Shown: piece after piece, positions 42,888-53,100 of the stretch | Layout: every line of letters starts with the position of its first letter | How positions within the stretch are numbered: the first letter of the stretch is position 1 | From: Granulicella sp. L60 | GTDB lineage: Bacteria; Acidobacteriota; Terriglobia; Terriglobales; Acidobacteriaceae | Reading direction: 5' to 3' | NCBI RefSeq assembly: GCF_009765825.1 | Contig: NZ_LMUR01000011.1 | Span: 1-64,000, forward strand | Length of the DNA: 64,000 nt | The notes under the pieces: generated by a model | What the model was told of the DNA's origin: nothing | Databases searched by the model: none | The model's input: only the letters and a program-made list of their open reading frames with translations | Translations under genes and position numbers: made by a program

Positions 42888-43831
42888 GGAATGTTGCCGC
42901 CGACTTTCTTGCCCGTTGCTTCGCTCCAGGCGAGACCATCGCGCTCCTGCTTCGCCGGGAGAATCCCGTCTCTGCAACCCAGCGCGTCATTGTGTTGGAA
43001 CAGGCGCTTGCGCCTCGTTATCTCGGCTGGCTCGCCCACGAAAACGCCACTGGTGCGAACATCTATGTTGCCGCCAATCCGCTCCGCGCTGGCAGCCGCA
43101 AGCGGACGAAAGAGAGCATCGCATCCGCTCGCCATCTATATATAGACATCGACACGGACGGGGACGCCCGGCTCGCTGCGCTCCGGTCTTCGGATGCCGT
43201 GCCCGTCCCGACCGCCATCCTTTCCACATCCCCCGGCAAGTATCAGGTGCTTTGGCGGGTCGATGGCTTCGATTTCGAGCGTCAGGAAAGCACGCTCAAA
43301 ATGCTCACGATTGCCTTTGGCGGCGATCCCGCTTGCACCGATTGCAACCGTGTCCTCCGCATACCGGGATTACTGAATCGTAAATACGACCCTGCCCACA
43401 GAGTCACGGTTGAATATCCCTGCGATTCCGTCTGGACTCCCGCCGACTTCCGGCTCGATGACGGCACGGTCGATGCCATGCTCTTTGACCATGTCATCGT
43501 TCCCCGAAAGCAGCCCGGAAAGCACAGCAATTCCGAGGGCGATTGGGCATGGGTTTCCCATGAGCTTGCCCACGGTAAAGATGCCGTCAAGCTCACGCGG
43601 GAGCTGGCGTCGCGCCGCTCCGACAAGCCCAATCCTCTCTACTACGCGCAGCGCACCGTCGATGTTGCTTCGGCTCGCCTCTGGCTCATCGAAGGCATCC
43701 GCATCGACGACGTGATGACGATGCTCGCATCCCGCCGTCGCTTCGAGCTTCCCGCCGCACTTTGCTCCGCTCGTGCGCGGGAGATTGCGGCCACCGCGCA
43801 GCGCATGATTGCCCGCAGAAAGACAGCCTGA
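42884..43831 (+). CDS. RepB-type DNA primase-like protein
   Basis: A 315-residue archaeo-eukaryotic-type primase domain protein as in RSF1010 RepB'. HLYIDIDTDGDARLAAL gives the acidic active-site pair, and ILSTSPGKYQVLWRVDGF and DCNRVLRIPGLLNRKY give the conserved S-x-x-K-Q and R-x-PG-x-x-NRK blocks. It would prime the transferred strand or element replication. Coupled to virB11 by ATGA overlap. The C-terminal 110 residues are helical and unassigned. Confidence 0.85.
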   Translation: MRNVAADFLARCFAPGETIALLLRRENPVSATQRVIVLEQALAPRYLGWLAHENATGANIYVAANPLRAGSRKRTKESIASARHLYIDIDTDGDARLAALRSSDAVPVPTAILSTSPGKYQVLWRVDGFDFERQESTLKMLTIAFGGDPACTDCNRVLRIPGLLNRKYDPAHRVTVEYPCDSVWTPADFRLDDGTVDAMLFDHVIVPRKQPGKHSNSEGDWAWVSHELAHGKDAVKLTRELASRRSDKPNPLYYAQRTVDVASARLWLIEGIRIDDVMTMLASRRRFELPAALCSARAREIAATAQRMIARRKTA

Positions 43832-43855
43832 TTCATCACCTAAAGGAGAACGAAC

Positions 43856-44182
43856 ATGCCCTTACTTGAAGTCGTCCAAACCCGCCATCTCAGCGCCTCG
43901 ATTCGGCTGACCGATACGACCGCTACGCAGGTCGATCAGTACGCCGCTTTCATCCATGCGTCTGCCGATGATGTCGTGGAACAGGCACTTGCCTATGTCT
44001 TCTCCAAAGACCGCGACTTTCAGGAGTTCCTGAAGTCGCCGGAAGCGCAGCGCATCACGCCCACGTTGCGCGTCCGCAGAGCAGCCGCCAATGACGCAGC
44101 GGAGCCGCCTGCAAAGAAGCCTGCAAGCGCGGTGCAGTCCTCCGCACAACCCTCTCCTGTTGTGGCGGGATTGAAGGCATGA
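43856..44182 (+). CDS. small helical protein, possibly DNA-binding
   Basis: A 108-residue ORF. The N-terminal LEVVQTRHLSASIRLTDTTATQ followed by helix VDQYAAFIHASADDVVEQALAYVFSKD resembles a ribbon-helix-helix layout (strand, then two helices). The C-terminal half is Ala/Pro/Ser-rich and probably disordered. AAGGAG nine bases before ATG supports translation. Lies between primase and mobilisation genes. Function unknown. Confidence 0.55.
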   Translation: MPLLEVVQTRHLSASIRLTDTTATQVDQYAAFIHASADDVVEQALAYVFSKDRDFQEFLKSPEAQRITPTLRVRRAAANDAAEPPAKKPASAVQSSAQPSPVVAGLKA

Positions 44183-44264
44183 TCCTCCATCGGAATCTGT
44201 GGCAGGGCCACAGCGGCGCTGCGCGCCGGAAGAATTGTGACACTCCACCCCTCCGAGGGTCGTG

Positions 44265-44370
44265 CAGAGAATCCTCACGGATTCCTGGATGCGTTCGAGC
44301 GACAGCAATAACATACGATCCACACGGATTCTTGGGAATCCTCAAGGCTTCCTAGGAATCCCCCGGAAAT
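44265..44370. other. inverted-repeat cluster, candidate oriT
   Basis: Two perfect six-base dyads, GAATCC/GGATTC at 44269-44284 (loop TCAC) and GGATTC/GAATCC at 44326-44341 (loop TTGG), share the direct repeat GAATCCTCA(C/A)GG. A third half-site GGAATCC is at 44355-44361. The cluster lies in the non-coding gap directly upstream of a MobC/CopG-like gene, the coupling protein and the relaxase, where many MobF systems keep their transfer origin. The nic site cannot be read off. Confidence 0.5.
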
Positions 44371-44381
44371 TGGGAGCAAAT

Positions 44382-44756
44382 ATGCCACTGGTCGGCGACG
44401 AAGCGATCACTGAAAGAGCCAAACGACGGGAGTCGTTTCGGCTTACGAATGTCTCCTCAAAGCTCAACCGAAGTGAAGCTGAACGGTTGAACGCGCTTGC
44501 AGCAAAGCGCGGTCAACAACGCGGCGAGCTTATCCGCGAACTCATTCTTGGCGAGCTTGCCCGCGAAGGTGAGCCGACTGCAAGCGCGGAGCTGACCGAG
44601 GTGGTCGGCCTTCGCTTGATGCTGACCAACCTATTGAAGCCGCTCACCACCGGCCAGAAGCTCACCCCGGAGATGTTCGACGGAATCATGGCCGAGGTGA
44701 AGAAGCGGAAAAGAGCCGTGGCGATTGAGGCCCGGCAGGAAGCGGAGGTCGCATGA
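44382..44756 (+). CDS. MobC/CopG-like relaxosome accessory protein
   Basis: A 124-residue protein: basic N-terminus, then FRLTNVSSKLNRSEAERLNALAAKRGQQRGELIRELIL, a ribbon-helix-helix motif like those of MobC or TrwA accessory proteins that bind oriT. A C-terminal basic helix ends KKRKRAVAIEARQ. An upstream start at 44262 would run through the inverted-repeat cluster. ATG 44382 has GGGAG five bases upstream, so I use it. Overlaps the coupling-protein gene by four bases. Confidence 0.75.
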   Translation: MPLVGDEAITERAKRRESFRLTNVSSKLNRSEAERLNALAAKRGQQRGELIRELILGELAREGEPTASAELTEVVGLRLMLTNLLKPLTTGQKLTPEMFDGIMAEVKKRKRAVAIEARQEAEVA

Positions 44757-46795
44757 TGAAAGCAACCGAGTGGGGTCGCAAAGAAACGATCATTTGGCCG
44801 CCGCATAGTTTGATTTACAGCTATGGTGCGGTGTTCTCTGCGTTGGTGCTGACCGGCCTGTTTGTGTACCTCCGCTTCACCTTCGGCCAGTCTCAGCTCC
44901 AACAGTTCTACACGCCGACCTATGCACGAACGGCGGCGGGTGGAGCGTTCGGGAAGCGCGACAAATACCAACTTCTGTACGTGGGGGATGGGACGAAGCC
45001 GGGTCGCCTGGCAACCGAGGCGGATGTACAGATGGGTACAACGCCGACGCCTGGAGGCAAGCATCTCCCTCTGGCGCTTTCGAGCGCAGCCGTCGCGCAT
45101 GGGTATCGCGCCCTGTATCGCGGGCCGGAGCTTGTCTACGTCGATGCGCCGCTCCACGCTTACTTAAGAAGTGCCGTCTTCGCGGGCGACCAGCTCCGCG
45201 ACATCTACAAGATGCCGCTGCTCTTTGGTTTTCTCTCGCTGCTGTTGCAGCTCCCGTTCTCCATCGCCAAAGACATCAAACGCCGCAAGGAAATGAAGTA
45301 TGGGCGACGCCTGAAAGGCCCTGTCCTGCTTACGCCCCGGCAGTTCAACAAGACCGTGCAGGGCGACGGCATTGGATTCAAAACGACCGAAGCCGAGAAG
45401 ATGATGCGGATACCGCGACAGGTCGAGGCGCAGCATATCGAACTGATGGGCGACACAGGCGCGGGCAAGACGACGCTCATCATGCAGGTGCTTCGGCAGA
45501 TTCAGGGGCGGGGCCACTCTGCCATCGTCTACGACCCTGCCTGTGAGTTCGTGCAGCGATTCTATGACAGGAGCCGGGGTGACATCATCCTGAATCCACT
45601 GGACGCACGATGCCCCTATTGGGGGCCGTCCGAGGAGCTGCGGCGGAAGGCCGAGGCAAAGGCCATTGCCGCATCCCTGTATCAGCCCACCACCGATAAG
45701 AAGGGGGAGTTTTTCGTAGAGACGCCGCAGAAGATATTTGCCCATCTGCTGACCTTTGGGCCGACGCCGCAGGAGCTTGTCGCGTGGATGGCAAACCCGG
45801 ATGAGATCGACCGCAGGGTACATGGAACCGAGATGGCCATGATGATTGCCAAGGGCGCACAGCAACAGCGGAACGGTGTTCTCGCCTCGCTGGGTTTGAT
45901 CGCGGACAGCCTTCGGATGCTGCCCAGAAAGGAGCAGGCCGATCAGAGCTGGAGTGCTACCGAATGGGCAAAAGAGCGTCAGGGATGGATCTTCATTACC
46001 TCGCAGCCAAGTGAACGGGAAGCCCTACGGCCACTCAACAGTCTATGGATTGACTTGTTGGTTCTCCGGCTGCTGAACGCGCCGACCGTGGACCAGCGCC
46101 CGGTGTGGTTTGTGTTGGATGAGCTGGCAAGCCTGCAACGGCTTCCGCAGCTCCACACGGCCATTACCGAGAACCGGAAAAGCAGGAATCCATTGGTGCT
46201 GGGCTTTCAGGGTAAGGCGCAGCTAGAGGTGATCTATGGCCACCTGGCCGAAGTTATGCTCTCGCAGCCCGCAACAAAAATCTTTCTCAAGACCACGGAG
46301 CCAAAGGCCGCGGAATGGGTGTCCAACGCCATCGGCAAAGTTGAGATTGAGCGGATGAAGGAGACCCACTTCGATGGTTCCCGCGCCGGCAAGAACTTCA
46401 GTCTGGACCGGCAGGTTGAGCCGCTAGTCATGGACTCTGAGATTTCCGGTCTGGACAACCGGCACGCCTATCTGAAGCTGGGCAACAACGTCGCTCGCTT
46501 CCATTTCGAGTACATGGACATTCCGCAAAACACCCCCGGCTTTGTCCCGCGCACGGTCGAAGAGGACGAGCTGCCCTTCGATCCGAAGACACTCAGGCCG
46601 AAGGCGGCGCATCCCGTCTCCTCCGCCGCTCTGGAGACTGCGCCCGAGATCGACCTTGAGGCCGAAGAGCCGGACGCCGACGAGCCGACCGAGGAGGAGC
46701 TTGCCGCTGTGGGTAGTGACCCGGATAGCCCGGAGGATTCCACCAGCGAGGGCGACGAACAGCCTGCCCAGCCAACCTTTCCTTTTCAGGAGTAG
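44753..46795 (+). CDS. VirD4/TraG-type coupling protein
   Basis: A 680-residue inner-membrane ATPase that brings the relaxosome to the T4SS. Two N-terminal helices are present (about residues 20-41 and 155-175), then Walker A MGDTGAGKTTLIMQVL (about 231-246) and Walker B VWFVLDELASLQRLPQLHTA. A C-terminal TraD/TrwB-like region follows, and the tail from about residue 600 is acidic (Glu/Asp-rich, EEPDADEPTEEEL). It begins ATGATG; either codon may serve. Next gene: the relaxase. Confidence 0.95.
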   Translation: MMKATEWGRKETIIWPPHSLIYSYGAVFSALVLTGLFVYLRFTFGQSQLQQFYTPTYARTAAGGAFGKRDKYQLLYVGDGTKPGRLATEADVQMGTTPTPGGKHLPLALSSAAVAHGYRALYRGPELVYVDAPLHAYLRSAVFAGDQLRDIYKMPLLFGFLSLLLQLPFSIAKDIKRRKEMKYGRRLKGPVLLTPRQFNKTVQGDGIGFKTTEAEKMMRIPRQVEAQHIELMGDTGAGKTTLIMQVLRQIQGRGHSAIVYDPACEFVQRFYDRSRGDIILNPLDARCPYWGPSEELRRKAEAKAIAASLYQPTTDKKGEFFVETPQKIFAHLLTFGPTPQELVAWMANPDEIDRRVHGTEMAMMIAKGAQQQRNGVLASLGLIADSLRMLPRKEQADQSWSATEWAKERQGWIFITSQPSEREALRPLNSLWIDLLVLRLLNAPTVDQRPVWFVLDELASLQRLPQLHTAITENRKSRNPLVLGFQGKAQLEVIYGHLAEVMLSQPATKIFLKTTEPKAAEWVSNAIGKVEIERMKETHFDGSRAGKNFSLDRQVEPLVMDSEISGLDNRHAYLKLGNNVARFHFEYMDIPQNTPGFVPRTVEEDELPFDPKTLRPKAAHPVSSAALETAPEIDLEAEEPDADEPTEEELAAVGSDPDSPEDSTSEGDEQPAQPTFPFQE

Positions 46796-46804
46796 CCCGC
46801 CACC

Positions 46805-49800
46805 ATGCTCACCATCTCGAAACCCCTCAGCTCCGGGCAGGCACAGACGTATCACGCAAAAGAGTTCACGTCGGCGGAGCAGAACTATTGGAAGCAGGGC
46901 GACACCATTCCGGGCGAGTGGCAGGGCCGGATGACCGAAAAGTACGGCCTTGCCGGGGCCATCGACGCCCAGCACTTTGCGCGTCTGAGCGAAGGCCAGA
47001 ATCCCCACACTGCCGAACAGTTGGTGCGCCATCGCAACGGCCAGGAGTACACGGCGGCAGATGGAAGTACCGTCAAGCCGGTAGAACATCGGGCCGGGTG
47101 GGATGCGACGTTCTCCGCTCCAAAATCCGTATCGTTGACCGCGCTGGTCGGCGGCGATGACCGCATCCGTGAGGCCCATCGTCAGGCGGTAACAACCGCC
47201 CTCACAGAGTTGGAACGCTATACGCAGGCACGGATCGGCGGCAACCATGCCGCCGAAACCACCGGCAACTTCATCGCGGCAAAGTTCGAGCATGACACCG
47301 CCCGTCCGGTCGATGGATACGCCGCCCCGCAGCTCCATACTCATGCGGTCATCTTCAATATGACTGAACGGGCGGATGGTTCCACACGCGCCGTTCAGCC
47401 GCAGAGTTATTTCGACAGCCAGCAGTTTGCCACTGCCGTCTACCAGTCGGAGCTTACCTACCGCCTCCGCAATCTGGGCTATGAGATTCAACCCGGAAAG
47501 AGCGGAGCGCCGGAGATTGCGGGCTATTCGCAGGCGTATCTTGACGCTTCGAGTCCGCGCCGCCAGCAGATCGAGGAGGCTATCGCCCGGAGCGGTTACA
47601 GCGGCCCGGAGGCCGCCCAGATCGCCGCCCACAATACCCGCGACAAAAAAGAGATTCACACGCCCGCCGAGGTGCTGGCAGCTCACCGGCAGATCGCCGC
47701 CGAGTATGGCAATCAGGCAGACCGTGTGGTTGCGGAGGCCCGCGAACGCGCCCAAACCCAGGTGCAAGACCGCGTGCCGGATGCTTCGCTGCTGGTACAG
47801 GAGGCGGTAACGTTTGCGAAGGAGCGCAACTTCGAGCGCGAAGCCGTTACCGATGAGCGGGACATCCTGCGGGATGCTCTGCGGCGCGGCATGGGCGACC
47901 TCACCTATGCCCAGGTGCGAGACAACTTCGCGCACCGGCACGACACCGGCGAGTTCCAGACCGTCCCCGGCCAGAAGCACGAGACGGGGCGGCAGTTCAC
48001 CACGCGAGAGACCATCGCGGCGGAGCTGGCGACCATCGGCCACATGCAGCGCGGCCAGAAGAGCGTCGAGCCGATCATGCAGAAAGAACAGGCTGCCGAT
48101 CACGCGGCCACCCGCGACTTCCTTAATCCCGCCCAGCGCGCAGCCATTGAGGAGATACTGACGACCCGCGACCGGATACATGGCCTGCACGGATTGGCCG
48201 GAACCGGCAAGACGACGATCCTTGAGGTCATCCGCGAAGGAGCGGAGCGCAACGGCTATGCAGTCGAGGGCTTCGCCCCGACCGGCCGCGCCGCACGGCA
48301 GCTCCGCGATGCCGGTATCTCCGCAGACACCTTGCAGAGCTTCCTTGTGCGTGGCGGCCAGCAGACCACAGGCGATCCCAACAGCCGTCATCTGTACATG
48401 GTCGATGAATCGAGCCTTGCCAGCACCCGGCAGATGCAAGCCTTTCTGGAGAAGATCGGGCCGCAGGATCGCGTCCTCTTAATCGGTGACACCCGGCAGC
48501 ATCAGGGCGTCGATGCGGGCAAACCGTTCGAGCAGATGCAGCAGGCCGGGATGCGGACGGCGCAGCTTGATACCATCATGCGCCAGAAAGACCCCGAGTT
48601 GCTGCGAGCAGTCGAGCACCTGTCTCGGAACGAAACAGCCACCGGCGTCAGCCTTTTGCAGCAGCAGGGCCGCATCACCGAGATACCGGACAGGGCCGAG
48701 CGCGTCGCGGCTATCGCAAGGGAGTATGCCGCCCGGCAGGAGAACACGCTGGTCGTCTCACCCGACAATGCCAGCCGCCGCGAGATCAATGAGGCCATCC
48801 GCGTCGAGCTGCAAAGCTCCGGTGTCGTCTCCAAAGACGATCACCGCATGGAGGTTTTGACACAGCGGTCGGACCTTACCAGTGTGGAACGGAGTTGGGC
48901 TGCAAAGTATCAGACCGACGATGTTCTCTATTACACGCGCGGCAGTAAAGAGCACGGCATCGAGCGGGGCAGTTATGCCACAGTGGTCTCCACCAACGCG
49001 AAAGACAATCAGATCACGGTCGAGCGGGACGACGGCCAGCATGTCACCTACGACCCCAAGCGACTGCAAGGCATCACCGCTTACCGTGAGATCACCCGCG
49101 AGTTCGCTGAGGGCGACCGCATCCAGTTCACCGCCGGCAACCGCGAGTTGCGTATCTCCAACCGCGATCTAGGCACCATTGAGCGGATTGACGGAACGCA
49201 TGTCACCGTCCGCATGGATGGCGACAAAGAACGCTCTGTCCGCTTTGACACGGCGCAGATGCGCCACTTCGATCACGGCTACGCCGTGACCTCACACAGT
49301 TCGCAAGGACTCACCGCAGACCGCGTGCTGGTGAATATGGATACGACCACGCACCCGGACCTGATAAATACACGCTTCGCCTATGTCTCTGTCTCCCGCG
49401 CCGCACAGGACGCACGAATCTTCACCGACGACGCCGCAGTGCTGGGCGAACGGCTCAGTACCGACGTGAACAAAACGTCTGCCATCGACCTCCAGAAACC
49501 CCAACCCACAACGCAGCAGCAAACCCCGATCAAGGAGCCAGCAATGGATAACAGCAAAGAGCAGTCCAAAGAAGAACAACGGCAGCAACGCCATGAGATG
49601 CCTGCCACCATCTACGCCGACCTGCTTCCCAGACGAATGATGGAGCAGGACATTCGAGACCTCACGAAAGCAGCCACTCCGGGCAACGAGGTTGCGGCGG
49701 AGCGTGTCGAAGCCAGGCACAGAAAATGGAATAGTGGGGAAATACCAGAGATCACGGGGAGATACACCGACCTGGTGAAGGACGCCCTCCGGGAACACCC

Positions 49801-50131
49801 GGAGCGAACGGCGCAACAGCATATTGCAGCACTCAAACCGACCGCCGAGGACAAAGCACACTGGTTGCCACTGGCGCAGGCCCTCGACTACAAGACCGCC
49901 GAGACCTTCACCTGGAAGGGAGAAAACGGTTCGATTCAGAGTTACCGCAGCGAAGAGACAAAAGGATGGCTGCACATCGACCGGCATGGGGATTTCTACG
50001 ACCGGCACGCCCAGCCCATCACACGGGAAAATGCATTGGAGCAGGTAGGCAAAGGAACTGCGGTCAACATGACAGGGGAGCTTTCCAATGCGAAGGGCGC
50101 GGCGAATAACGATCAAGGAATCAGCTTGTAA
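46805..50131 (+). CDS. MobF conjugative relaxase-helicase (TrwC/TraI-like)
   Basis: A 1108-residue bifunctional protein. The relaxase domain (1-300) has candidate catalytic tyrosines Y16 and Y28 and the metal triad H163, H178, H180 (in FEHDTAR and QLHTH). The segment GWDATFSAPKSVSLTALVG is the TrwC signature. The helicase domain has Walker A GLAGTGKTTIL (near 462-472), VDESSLAS, and the C-terminal GYAVTSHSSQGLTADRVLV and RFAYVSVSRAAQDARIF. The last 195 residues form an extra acidic and basic tail that could also be made separately from ATG 49544. It nicks oriT and unwinds the transferred strand. Confidence 0.96.
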   Translation: MLTISKPLSSGQAQTYHAKEFTSAEQNYWKQGDTIPGEWQGRMTEKYGLAGAIDAQHFARLSEGQNPHTAEQLVRHRNGQEYTAADGSTVKPVEHRAGWDATFSAPKSVSLTALVGGDDRIREAHRQAVTTALTELERYTQARIGGNHAAETTGNFIAAKFEHDTARPVDGYAAPQLHTHAVIFNMTERADGSTRAVQPQSYFDSQQFATAVYQSELTYRLRNLGYEIQPGKSGAPEIAGYSQAYLDASSPRRQQIEEAIARSGYSGPEAAQIAAHNTRDKKEIHTPAEVLAAHRQIAAEYGNQADRVVAEARERAQTQVQDRVPDASLLVQEAVTFAKERNFEREAVTDERDILRDALRRGMGDLTYAQVRDNFAHRHDTGEFQTVPGQKHETGRQFTTRETIAAELATIGHMQRGQKSVEPIMQKEQAADHAATRDFLNPAQRAAIEEILTTRDRIHGLHGLAGTGKTTILEVIREGAERNGYAVEGFAPTGRAARQLRDAGISADTLQSFLVRGGQQTTGDPNSRHLYMVDESSLASTRQMQAFLEKIGPQDRVLLIGDTRQHQGVDAGKPFEQMQQAGMRTAQLDTIMRQKDPELLRAVEHLSRNETATGVSLLQQQGRITEIPDRAERVAAIAREYAARQENTLVVSPDNASRREINEAIRVELQSSGVVSKDDHRMEVLTQRSDLTSVERSWAAKYQTDDVLYYTRGSKEHGIERGSYATVVSTNAKDNQITVERDDGQHVTYDPKRLQGITAYREITREFAEGDRIQFTAGNRELRISNRDLGTIERIDGTHVTVRMDGDKERSVRFDTAQMRHFDHGYAVTSHSSQGLTADRVLVNMDTTTHPDLINTRFAYVSVSRAAQDARIFTDDAAVLGERLSTDVNKTSAIDLQKPQPTTQQQTPIKEPAMDNSKEQSKEEQRQQRHEMPATIYADLLPRRMMEQDIRDLTKAATPGNEVAAERVEARHRKWNSGEIPEITGRYTDLVKDALREHPERTAQQHIAALKPTAEDKAHWLPLAQALDYKTAETFTWKGENGSIQSYRSEETKGWLHIDRHGDFYDRHAQPITRENALEQVGKGTAVNMTGELSNAKGAANNDQGISL
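49532..49546 (+). promoter_or_regulatory. internal ribosome binding site and ATG in the relaxase gene
   Basis: AAGGAG at 49532-49537 precedes an in-frame ATG at 49544 by six bases. This is a textbook translation start inside the relaxase ORF, at the junction between the helicase domain and the C-terminal tail. It would yield a 195-residue protein (49544-50131). Confidence 0.6.
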
Positions 50132-50158
50132 ATTGCGGAAGACAATATGAGGTCGCTA

Positions 50159-53100
50159 TTACTGCACTTCTAACGTCCGAACGCGCTGTAGCAGTCTCTC
50201 GACCTCAGCATTTCGATTCTTGAACCAATCCGTAGACCAAATCCGGTGTATCTTCCACCCTTGATTCTCAAGAGTCATCTGACGCAGCCTATCCCGATCA
50301 CGGGCGGATCGTCCCGAATGATAGCTCTTCCCATCGAACTCAATACCGAGCAGGAACGCTCCCGGCTTGTTCGGATGCCGCACTGCCAAGTCGATATAGT
50401 ACCCGCTGACACCCACTTGCGGTACAACGTCATATCCTTGTGCTTTCAGCACTGCCCCTACCGCGGCCTCGTGCTCATTCGATGGCTCCGCACCGGGAGA
50501 GACTTCCGGCCTGGCGGAGATTCCATTTTTCGCAAATTGCATATAGCCCTTCAGCGCACGGACGCCCCAGGGGGTAGTCGGCTCTGAGCGGATCATGTCT
50601 GGATCAAGTGAACTGAATACCACGGTGCGTTTCTTTGCTCGCGTAATCAGGACATTTAGGCGGCGCTGACCGGTCTGACTATTAATGCCCGAGAATCGCT
50701 GAAAGTAATTGCCCTGGGAGTCCGGGCCGTAGGTTACGGAGATAAAGATAACGTCCCTCTCATCCCCTTGGACATTCTCCAGATTCTTGATGAAGAACGG
50801 TTCGGGAGTGTTTTCTCTGGTCTCCATCCAACCATTCGAGAACGAGTCCTGCTTCAACTTCATGTCCAATAACTCTTCAATCAGCTCCCGCTGCTCGAAG
50901 TTCATAGTCACAACACCCAATGACTCCGAGGGATAAAGCATGATGTGTTCCAGGATGGCATCGACAACTCGCTCGGCCTCCAAAGGATTTTTGCGGTTCT
51001 CGTAAATTCCCTTGGCGTCGACGTATTTGACGCCGAGGTCGGTGTGTTCCTGGTAGGCGGAAGGGAAGACAATCAGATGATCGTCGTAAAACTCAGAATT
51101 GGAAAACGCAATCAGGCTGTGATGCTGCGATCTGTAGTGCCAGCGTAGCCTGCGAACCGGCTGATAGCGGCTCAGTGCGATGTCCAGTATGCTCTCGCCT
51201 TCCGCCACAGCAGATTTCTCATCCGCCTCTTCTGCTTCATCATCTATGGTTCTCTGGAAATAGGACGTGGGAGGAAGTTGTTTTGGATCGCCGACGATAA
51301 CCAGTTGCGTGCCTCGCGCCACCGCGCCCAACGCATCTTCGGGGCGTAGCTGCGATGCCTCATCCATGACAATAAGATCAAACGATAACTGCCCCGGAGC
51401 CAGAAACTGAGCTACAGACATCGGACTCATCATGAAGCAGGGCTTCAACCCTTGAACGGCTCGCCCGGCCCGAAGCATTAATTGCCGGATAGGAATGTGA
51501 GCGCGTTGTTTTGCAATCTCGTGTTGGACCAGCGCAAGGTCCGTAGTGTCCTTAACGACGGAACCGCGAATACCTGACGGGATGATGCGACGACTCGCAC
51601 GATGAGCTATATCGAGTTGGCTGAGACTGATGACAGATTGATCCAGAGATGCGAACTGAGAGCGAACTTCCTCATGAGTAACTCCGCTCAGACGCCACAG
51701 GTCAGGATGCTCATTGAACAGCCGCCGAAGAAGCGTGTCACAGAACAGATATTCAAACGTACTCGCCAGCTCCTCATGCTGAAGTGACCCGTTCAGGCAC
51801 AAAGTAACGAGATAGTCGAGTCCTGCGGTGTGCAACTGCTTCGCGGAACGCTGCGCGTCGATCCAGATCGGGAGTAATGCTTGCGACTCTCGGCACCGTT
51901 CGATTGAGGCGACTGCCTTTTGCAGAGCAACTACCGATGTGCGCTTGGCGAAGGGAATCTCAGAATGAAGCGCGCCGATGACATCCCGCTCCGCGCTTGC
52001 CAAAGCATTGCCGTTCTCTCTGAAATCCTTGATCCACTCTCGAAGCCATTGAAGTCTTACCGGGAATTCACTCGACGACAACCAACCGCGGACTTCCGAA
52101 GGAAGATTGGATACACCAATGGCGCGAACGATAGAGAGTGCGCGAGCAATCGGCGCGGGTGAGGTTGCAACTCCCTTATAGTGATCCCCCAAAATGTTCC
52201 GTGCCTCGTGATTGTTATTAAGTGAATCACGCAGGGCGCGAGCTGTGGCAACGGAATCGAACAACTCCAGGACGTGAGTTCTGGTGGCGGATTCTGGAAG
52301 CTGGATGGGCCTCAGAATCTCCAGCAACTTCGCAGACACCGACACGATGGAGCGCACTTCTTCTAGGAACACGTCCACTTCTGCGTCTACGTGCTCGAAC
52401 TTGAGATTGGGAACACGAGAATGTAAATCCGTAAGCAGATTCAGCGCATCCTCTAGTTCTTCCGGGAGGGGCAAACTTCCGCTTGCGACGCCGAGGATGC
52501 CTCTCAGTCGCGTTGCGGGCAATGTCACCAGTGCGGAACGAATCTCGGAGGCAAAGACCTGGTGCTCAGGCAGGCGAACAAAAACCTCCTCATGCCATTT
52601 CGTCACCACGATGAGATCATCCCAGGAGGTTGTCAATCCGGTGAAATGTTCTCGTAGTTGGGTGGTGTATTCGGACTTACTCGAAAAGGCATGTATTTTT
52701 GCCTGGCTGTGTGCAAGCAGTCGCAAGCAGGCTGCCTTTTGGCTGCGTGTTCGCTTCGCGCTCGAATGGCAGTGAGTCCTGTAGACCATCCCTGCATGGC
52801 GATATGCCTTACCCAGTCTGCCGTACCAAGGGGTGTTGTCCAGCGTTGCCGCAGCTTCCAGCAGTTCGGCAGAGGTGGCTTCGCTATCGACGACGAAATG
52901 TTCCGCGAGGCTGTCTCTCTCCGTCAGGAGTGCGATACATTCTTTCTGTCCGAGTTCCAGAAGATGAGCCAGGCCGTCTTTTGCAAAGTCTGGACCACGC
53001 AAATGCGCGAGATGGAGCGGAGCGGAGGTCAATAATTGCCGCGCAGCAACTAAGTCGGTAACGCACCTTAGCGTGAAGGACGCACGTACCCCCAATGCCT

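Noticed and set aside
46424..48439. 671-residue ORF on the minus strand opposite the coupling protein and relaxase genes
   Set aside because: It is the antisense shadow of two GC-rich genes with clear families. It has no start signal and no recognisable domain.
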